Below are positions 34,499 to 38,457 of a stretch of 38,457 nt of DNA, piece by piece. The DNA comes from Sphingopyxis macrogoltabida (GTDB lineage Bacteria > Pseudomonadota > Alphaproteobacteria > Sphingomonadales > Sphingomonadaceae). The stretch lies in NCBI GenBank assembly GCA_003241685.1, contig QFPJ01000028.1, forward strand, positions 1-38,457. The letters run 5' to 3'. A program made the position numbers and the translations under genes. Below the pieces are notes generated by a model that saw only the letters and a program-made list of their open reading frames with translations, was not told the origin of the DNA and made no database searches. Numbering within the stretch: the first letter of the stretch is position 1; each line of letters opens with the position of its first letter.

Positions 34499-35275
34499 CT
34501 ACGAGATTTGGGGCACCGGGATGGACGCCTCCCCCGCCCCCTGCGGCATGATCCAGCTCATCACATCCTTCAGCAATCCCGTCACCCCTGTCGGCATCGG
34601 TTCGTCGGGATAGAGCAGGCGCAGCCAGATCAAGCTCAGCGCGTCCGCGACGACATCATCGTCGGCCCCCATTTTTTCCAACGATCCCAAAAGCATGGGA
34701 TCAGGGAAAATGATCAGGCGGCGCGTCATCTCATTCATCATATATTTGATCGCATAGGTCAGCAGCAGCGCAGCCCCCATGTCGGCATCCGCGTCATCCT
34801 GAAGATAGGCCAGCGTCACCTGGCGGGTCCAGTTGAAGTTGAACAGCTGGATCTGAGAGGCAAAAGTGGGCTCATCGTCGCTCATTTGATAACTGGACCG
34901 CATCAACCCCTGATTCTCGCGCGCCAGCAGGAACCAGTGCCGCATGGCTTGACTGAGCGAACTATAGGCAGCGGCCCGGCGTCCCCGATTTTCGAGGTTC
35001 GAATAGGCTGCCAGGTGATTCCACAGGAAATCGTTGAGGAACGTGCCCATCACCTCGTTGATGACCCGCGGGCGATCACCGAAATGCGCATAGATCGTCC
35101 CTTCGGCCAATCCCGCCCGGTCTGTGACATCGCGCAGCCGCAGCGAGTGATAGCCCTGCTCGGACAGGACATTCGCCGCCGCGATCAACAACAGCAGCCG
35201 TGTCCGAGCCCCTTTGCGTTTCGGCGGATCATCGGCCAAACGCTGCTCGAGAAACCGGATGAAGTTGATTTCCAT
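34499..35275 (-). CDS. TetR-family transcriptional regulator
   Basis: A 258-residue regulator. The N-terminal DNA-binding domain (about 24-70) has the helix-turn-helix LRLRDVTDRAGLAEGTIYAHFGD, and the rest is an all-helical ligand-binding domain with no close match I recognise. I prefer the ATG at 35275 to 35314 because the HTH then sits at the usual distance from the N terminus; the ribosome site is poor. One block B operator lies in its divergent promoter, so it is the best candidate for the protein that binds all six sites, with autoregulation. TetR proteins are usually repressors relieved by a small molecule, here perhaps the pathway substrate. Confidence 0.92.
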   Translation of the reverse strand: MEINFIRFLEQRLADDPPKRKGARTRLLLLIAAANVLSEQGYHSLRLRDVTDRAGLAEGTIYAHFGDRPRVINEVMGTFLNDFLWNHLAAYSNLENRGRRAAAYSSLSQAMRHWFLLARENQGLMRSSYQMSDDEPTFASQIQLFNFNWTRQVTLAYLQDDADADMGAALLLTYAIKYMMNEMTRRLIIFPDPMLLGSLEKMGADDDVVADALSLIWLRLLYPDEPMPTGVTGLLKDVMSWIMPQGAGEASIPVPQIS

Positions 35276-35401
35276 TGTGGCCTGCCCTGTGTGAATCGAT
35301 CGCGTCCAGCGCAATTTTTGAACATGCGGCCGCGAAGCGCAAGCACAGCTCGCTCTCCCGGCCTCAGATATCTCCCAATATCCTATGGATTGATGTAGAT
35401 T

Positions 35402-35417
35402 TTGAGTTAGGGCTCAT
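35402..35417. promoter_or_regulatory. operator palindrome 5 (TetR / HD gene)
   Basis: TTGAGT-TAGG-GCTCAT, followed directly by ATATAT, which could be a -10 element of the HD gene. It lies 38 nt upstream of the HD gene and 126 nt upstream of the TetR gene. Confidence 0.7.
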
Positions 35418-35455
35418 ATATATCGTGGGCGACCATAGCAACGGAGCTCGTCTCG

Positions 35456-36076
35456 ATGAATGCAGTATCTTTTATTCGCATGAAGGACGGCACACGCGAC
35501 GAATATCGTATGCTCCACGATCTGGAAGCCCAATATGCGACCGGCACCGCCGACCGACTGCTGGCTTTCATGGACACGCTGAGCGATTCGCTGCCGGGAT
35601 ACCGGATCACCCGGCTGGAACATTCGCTGCAAACCGCTACGCGGGCGTGGCAGTCGGGCGCGGACGAGGATTGGGTCGTCTCGGCGCTGCTGCACGATAT
35701 TGGCGACGTCTTTGCCCCGTATAATCACGACGAATATGCCGCATCGATCCTGCGCCCCTTCGTGCGGGAGCAATGTACCTGGGCCGTGCAACATCATGCC
35801 GATTTCCAGATGTATTATTATGGGCATTATGTCGGCGGCGACCAGAACAAGCGCGACCGGCATGCTGGCCATCCCTATTATCAGGATTGCGCGGATTTCT
35901 GCGAACTATGGGATCAGGAGAGCTTCGACCCCGATTTTCAGTCGCTACCGCTCGAATTCTTCGTTCCGATGGTGCACCGAATATTCGAGCGGCCGGCGAA
36001 CCACAGCGAGGTCCGCCAGCCCGGCCTGCGCGTCCCGCTAACGGACAGGTCGAAGGCTTTGGAACGCGGCTTCTGA
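35456..36076 (+). CDS. HD-domain protein, candidate mixed-valent diiron oxygenase (PhnZ/MIOX-like)
   Basis: A 206-residue HD-fold protein. Possible metal ligands, in order: His56 (RLEHSLQT), His80-Asp81 (ALLHDIGD), His91 (YNHDEYA), His113/114 (VQHHADF) and Asp153 or Asp158 (LWDQESFD). The two extra histidines between HD and the last Asp match HD-domain diiron oxygenases such as PhnZ and myo-inositol oxygenase, and so does the 24-residue spacing between the first His and HD. The N-terminal LEAQYATGTAD and LEHSLQTA segments are PhnZ-like. Simple HD phosphohydrolases lack this set. The operator and catabolic context favour an oxygenase cleaving a pathway intermediate. The substrate is unknown, and a phosphohydrolase is not excluded. 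GGAG lies 9 nt before the ATG. Confidence 0.8.
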   Translation: MNAVSFIRMKDGTRDEYRMLHDLEAQYATGTADRLLAFMDTLSDSLPGYRITRLEHSLQTATRAWQSGADEDWVVSALLHDIGDVFAPYNHDEYAASILRPFVREQCTWAVQHHADFQMYYYGHYVGGDQNKRDRHAGHPYYQDCADFCELWDQESFDPDFQSLPLEFFVPMVHRIFERPANHSEVRQPGLRVPLTDRSKALERGF

Positions 36077-36084
36077 CGCCCAAG

Positions 36085-36107
36085 GTCCCGATCCTAGGTC
36101 TCGGGAC
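36085..36107. terminator. terminator-like hairpin between HD and flavin reductase genes
   Basis: Perfect 7-bp stem GTCCCGA (36085-36091) with TCGGGAC (36101-36107), loop of 9 nt, overlapping the last codons of the minus-strand reductase and just after the HD stop. No T run. Confidence 0.45.
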
Positions 36108-36636
36108 GATCACCCGGCGTTTCGGGCGCAAATACCCCCCGAAACGCGCCATCCAGATATAATAGGGGATCGACGTCATCCCGGACCACGACGCTCTTCA
36201 CGAGGCCGACGATGATGATGTGAGACCCATAAGGCCGGCACTCGTCCACCACGCAGCTGAGCACCGCCTGCGCATTGTCCAGCGCTGGCGCAGGTCCATC
36301 CATGTTCCAGCCCGAATCCGCGAAACGTTGATGCCTTAGCGAACTGGTGGAAAATGGGGCGACCAGCGCGACCTGCTGCTGGTGGAGGACATTCACGGCA
36401 AAACTTGCACCGGACTTGAGCGACGCCGACATCGTCGCGTTACGATTGACGCACAGAATCAGGCTCGGCGGATCGAACGACAGCGAAGAGACGGCGGTCG
36501 CCGCCATGCCTAACGGGCCATCTGCATCCATTGCCGTTATTATATGCACGGTGGAGGCGATCCGTCGCATGGCGTCGCGCATGCTCTCCGTCAGATCCCG
36601 TTCAGGCGATAGCGTCGCGGCAGGCGTCGAACTCAT
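36094..36636 (-). CDS. flavin reductase (HpaC-type)
   Basis: A 180-residue split-barrel flavin:NAD(P)H oxidoreductase. Visible segments are MRRIASTVHIITAMDADGPLG, MAATAVSSLSFDPPSLILCVN and SGASFAVNVLHQQQ, all standard in reductase partners of two-component flavin monooxygenases. It would supply reduced FMN to the luciferase-like monooxygenase at 28150-29244. GGAGG lies 4-5 nt upstream of the ATG at 36636. It has its own operator palindrome 13 nt upstream of the start codon although it is 7 kb from the monooxygenase, which supports a common regulon. Confidence 0.93.
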   Translation of the reverse strand: MSSTPAATLSPERDLTESMRDAMRRIASTVHIITAMDADGPLGMAATAVSSLSFDPPSLILCVNRNATMSASLKSGASFAVNVLHQQQVALVAPFSTSSLRHQRFADSGWNMDGPAPALDNAQAVLSCVVDECRPYGSHIIIVGLVKSVVVRDDVDPLLYLDGAFRGVFAPETPGDRPET

Positions 36637-36649
36637 GAATCCTCCATAA

Positions 36650-36665
36650 TTGAGCGTAGACTCAT
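36650..36665. promoter_or_regulatory. operator palindrome 6 (flavin reductase)
   Basis: TTGAGC-GTAG-ACTCAT, followed by ATATG, as at site 5. It lies between the ribosome site of the flavin reductase and the truncated AraC pseudogene. Confidence 0.7.
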
Positions 36666-36686
36666 ATATGCTATTTTCTATCGGGT

Positions 36687-37517
36687 CTAGGCGATGATTT
36701 GCGACCTACCCTCGCGCGGCGGCTGGCTCGAAGATGCGTCGAGCCGCCGCTGAAGGGTGCGGGGGTTGGCGCCTAGGCGGCGCGCGACCGCCGCAATGCC
36801 GGGCCGGCGCCCTTCGCTAAGTTGCCGCGCGATCGCGATGCGTACTTCGCCCACGATGGGCGTAAGCCCCTCGCCTTGCGTAATCCGATGCTCCAGATCC
36901 GCGAGCAGCCGCGAGAACGCGCCGCTATCGGCCGTGACCAATGGCACGTCGAGCACGCCCCGATCGAAGATCATGGCGTCATGGGAGGCCCCGAAGATGA
37001 CCGGGCATTCAAAGTGGCGCTCCAGCAACGCCCTGTCCCTCGACCGGCGCGACAATTCCAATCGGAGAGGCACCGCTTTCCCGGCGGTGCCGCGCCGTGC
37101 CACCTCCCGCAGCGAGGCCATCGTCATATCGACGAGCAAGCGCGGCACCGCGCCGGTGGCTTCAAGCCATCGATAGCGTACCGCCGCCTCGCCACCATCG
37201 ATCTCGACCTCGACCAGTTCGGGACATGTCAAGCGCTTGTATCGGGCCAGCGCCGCGAGCGCCTGGCGAAAATCCGGCGCGTGCAGGGCGACCATTCCCG
37301 CCGCACTATAGCCCCCGTCGACCGCAGCGGCGCCGAACCGCAAGCCTGCCGACCGGTCGCCGAACTCCTCTTCGACGGCTTCTCATATACGAAAGAAGTC
37401 CTCGGTATTCAGCGCCCGGGATACCGGCACGCCGGCGCGCTCGCACAGCCGCTCGAAAGGAACGTCGAGCTTCGCGAGAACTTGCGCGGATAAGGAGAAT
37501 GTGTCGGGACTATCCAT
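36687..37517 (-). pseudogene. AraC-family regulator, inactivated
   Basis: The frame from the ATG at 37517 reads MDSPDTFSLSAQVLAKLDVP and continues as an arabinose-binding-type AraC regulator. An in-frame TGA at 37383-37385 sits where FFRI-x-EAVEEEFGDRSAG would be expected to have Trp (one base from TGG). After it the same frame runs on to 36687. The C terminus ends soon after the first helix-turn-helix (RRLGANPRTLQRRL), with the second HTH missing. Total about 276 codons against about 330 usual. Two independent lesions make it a pseudogene, although the part downstream of the stop could still be translated from an internal start. Confidence 0.8.
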
Positions 37518-38024
37518 CTACCCGATATAAAATCCCCCGAGGCAGTACACAAATCCGATCGCGCCAAAGTGACTTCGGATCATTGTGTGCAGGAGGCGGT
37601 GCGCGCCGCGCAAGACGCATCGTCCGCAAGAGATTGCCCCGAAGACTTCAGACCGCGGCTTCGGATCGCACATCCGAACCCGGATTCAATTCGTGAAGCA
37701 AAAGCGTAGCAATTTCTCTTCCACGCCACGGTAAACCGGATGTTTTCAATATGGAGCCACACCATCACATACCGGAACTAAACAACCGGCATCAGGACCC
37801 GGAAACATGGACTATTTGACATGATCCCGTTCAAAATGGCCTCAGATCAACAGTTTTGTCCAAGGTCAGCGTCTCCATGATCGTTTTTTCGGGTGCCTGG
37901 CGATGCAAGCGGGTCAGGAGGAGGCCGAGTAACCTTCCTCCTCCTGACAGCCTTTGGTGCGACCCAGCGGCAACTTATCGACCAATGCCGTTCTGAATTG
38001 TCGGCCCGTCCACTCATTTTTTCA
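37518..38024. other. about 500 bp without a recognised gene
   Basis: Between the AraC pseudogene and the autotransporter fragment. It is more AT-rich than the surroundings in parts (37690-37860). Short open frames are present but none resembles a known protein or has a convincing start. The only clear structure is the hairpin at 37913-37948. Confidence 0.55.
37913..37948. terminator. strong 12-bp hairpin downstream of the autotransporter fragment
   Basis: Perfect stem GTCAGGAGGAGG (37913-37924) with CCTCCTCCTGAC (37937-37948), loop of 12 nt. It lies 77 nt beyond the stop of the minus-strand autotransporter fragment, so it could be its terminator, but no T run follows closely. Confidence 0.5.
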
Positions 38025-38360
38025 TCAGAACTTAAAGATGAAGCTCGCCCGGGCAGTCTGGTCGGAGAGCCGGTCGCCGAACTGGCCGCTATAGGAAATG
38101 CCAAGGCTAGCCTTGCCGGAGATTGCCACTTCAAGCCCGGCCTCGACGGTGGCGGCATCGCGTGTCACGGGCAAACCGGCGACTTGGAAGATGTTGCCGC
38201 CGGCGACATAGCGCATCTGCGTGACCGGCGTACGATCGCCGAACGCATGACGCCAGCCTGCCCCGGCTCGGAAAGTCGCCTGGGCGCTTCCGAGATCGAA
38301 GCGGGTTGCCGTCCGCAGGCCGAGCGTCGAGAAAGTGGCGTCAGTTGCGGCCTTCGCACC
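38025..38360 (-). pseudogene. C-terminal autotransporter beta-barrel fragment
   Basis: The minus-strand frame contains about 111 residues of an autotransporter barrel end: FSTLGLRTATRFDLG, FRAGAGWRHAFGD, GLEVAISGKASLGISYSG, and a final strand ARASFIFKF with the C-terminal phenylalanine needed for outer-membrane assembly. The upstream part (passenger and most of the barrel) is missing. The homology stops at 38360 exactly where the insertion sequence appears to begin, so the gene was split by the insertion. Confidence 0.75.
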
Positions 38361-38457
38361 TGAGGTGACACGGCGAAAGTGGTCCAGATGTAATGTTAGT
38401 ATTTCCGGCGGATTTTCCTTGAAGAGGAGGTACGTCGATGAAGAAGCAGCGATTTTC
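38361..38457 (+). mobile_element. left end of an IS3-like insertion sequence (runs off the window)
   Basis: Begins TGAGGTGACACGGCGAAAG at 38361, right where autotransporter coding stops, and leads to a ribosome site and a transposase-like start at 38438. The other end is outside the window, so terminal repeats and target duplication cannot be checked here. Confidence 0.55.
38438..38457 (+). CDS. IS3-family transposase OrfA, first codons only
   Basis: GAGGAGGT at 38424-38431 precedes an ATG at 38438. The six visible codons, MKKQRF, match the usual start of IS3-family OrfA helix-turn-helix proteins (MKKxRFTEEQI…). The window ends after 20 nt, so the call rests on this short match and the ribosome site. 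Confidence 0.5.

Noticed and set aside
37847..38158. Minus-strand frame of 103 codons overlapping the autotransporter end
   Set aside because: It is out of frame with the barrel strands, low in similarity to anything, and begins inside the true barrel fragment.
12663..38457. A second copy of the tRNA-Glu 3' end (attR) within the window
   Set aside because: I looked for the GGGTTCGAGTCCCGTAGGGG segment beyond the tRNA and saw no repeat; if present it lies outside.
1..38457. CRISPR arrays
   Set aside because: No regularly spaced direct repeats of the right length were seen and no cas gene is present.

Overview
The window looks like chromosomal DNA of a sphingomonad-type alphaproteobacterium. 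It is GC-rich, and it carries a TonB protein, a TonB-dependent receptor, secreted proteins typical of that order and the backbone genes hom, glpX and recJ. This assignment comes from protein character and gene order, not from a database match.

Backbone, 1-12738: a TonB-family energy transducer (minus strand); a secreted protein of unknown function; hom (threonine/methionine synthesis); a small secreted protein; glpX (class II fructose-1,6-bisphosphatase); an unusual TIR-membrane-LprI protein; a flavodoxin-like protein; a secreted alkylsulfatase; two translationally coupled membrane PH-domain proteins; recJ; and tRNA-Glu(UUC).

Island-like region, from 12739 to the right edge: directly after the tRNA 3' end lie the tail of a tyrosine recombinase and a frameshifted 3' piece of an IS21 istB gene, both decayed, as at the border of an old integrated element. 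Then come two catabolic blocks. Block A (13564-23466) is a GlxA/AraC-type regulator followed by glyA-soxBDAG-sdaA, a tightly overlapping set that would take sarcosine to glycine plus methylene-THF, recombine them into serine and deaminate serine to pyruvate. A saccharopine-dehydrogenase-like gene follows. Block B (23568-36636) holds two tandem PQQ quinohemoprotein lipoprotein dehydrogenases, a luciferase-like flavin monooxygenase, a cupin, a class II aldolase, an MFS transporter, a TonB-dependent receptor, a TetR regulator, an HD-domain protein with a diiron-oxygenase-like ligand pattern, and a flavin reductase.

The most striking result is that block B is tied together by a repeated 16-bp palindrome, about TTGAGT-N4-ACTCRW. 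It occurs in all three divergent intergenic regions and in front of the flavin reductase: six sites in all, and none recognised in block A or the backbone. This defines a regulon, probably controlled by the TetR protein encoded inside it, for uptake and oxidation of a compound I cannot identify.

Right edge, 36687-38457: an AraC-family pseudogene (internal stop and truncated HTH), about 500 bp without a recognisable gene, the C-terminal barrel of an autotransporter cut off by an insertion sequence, and the first codons of that IS3-like transposase.
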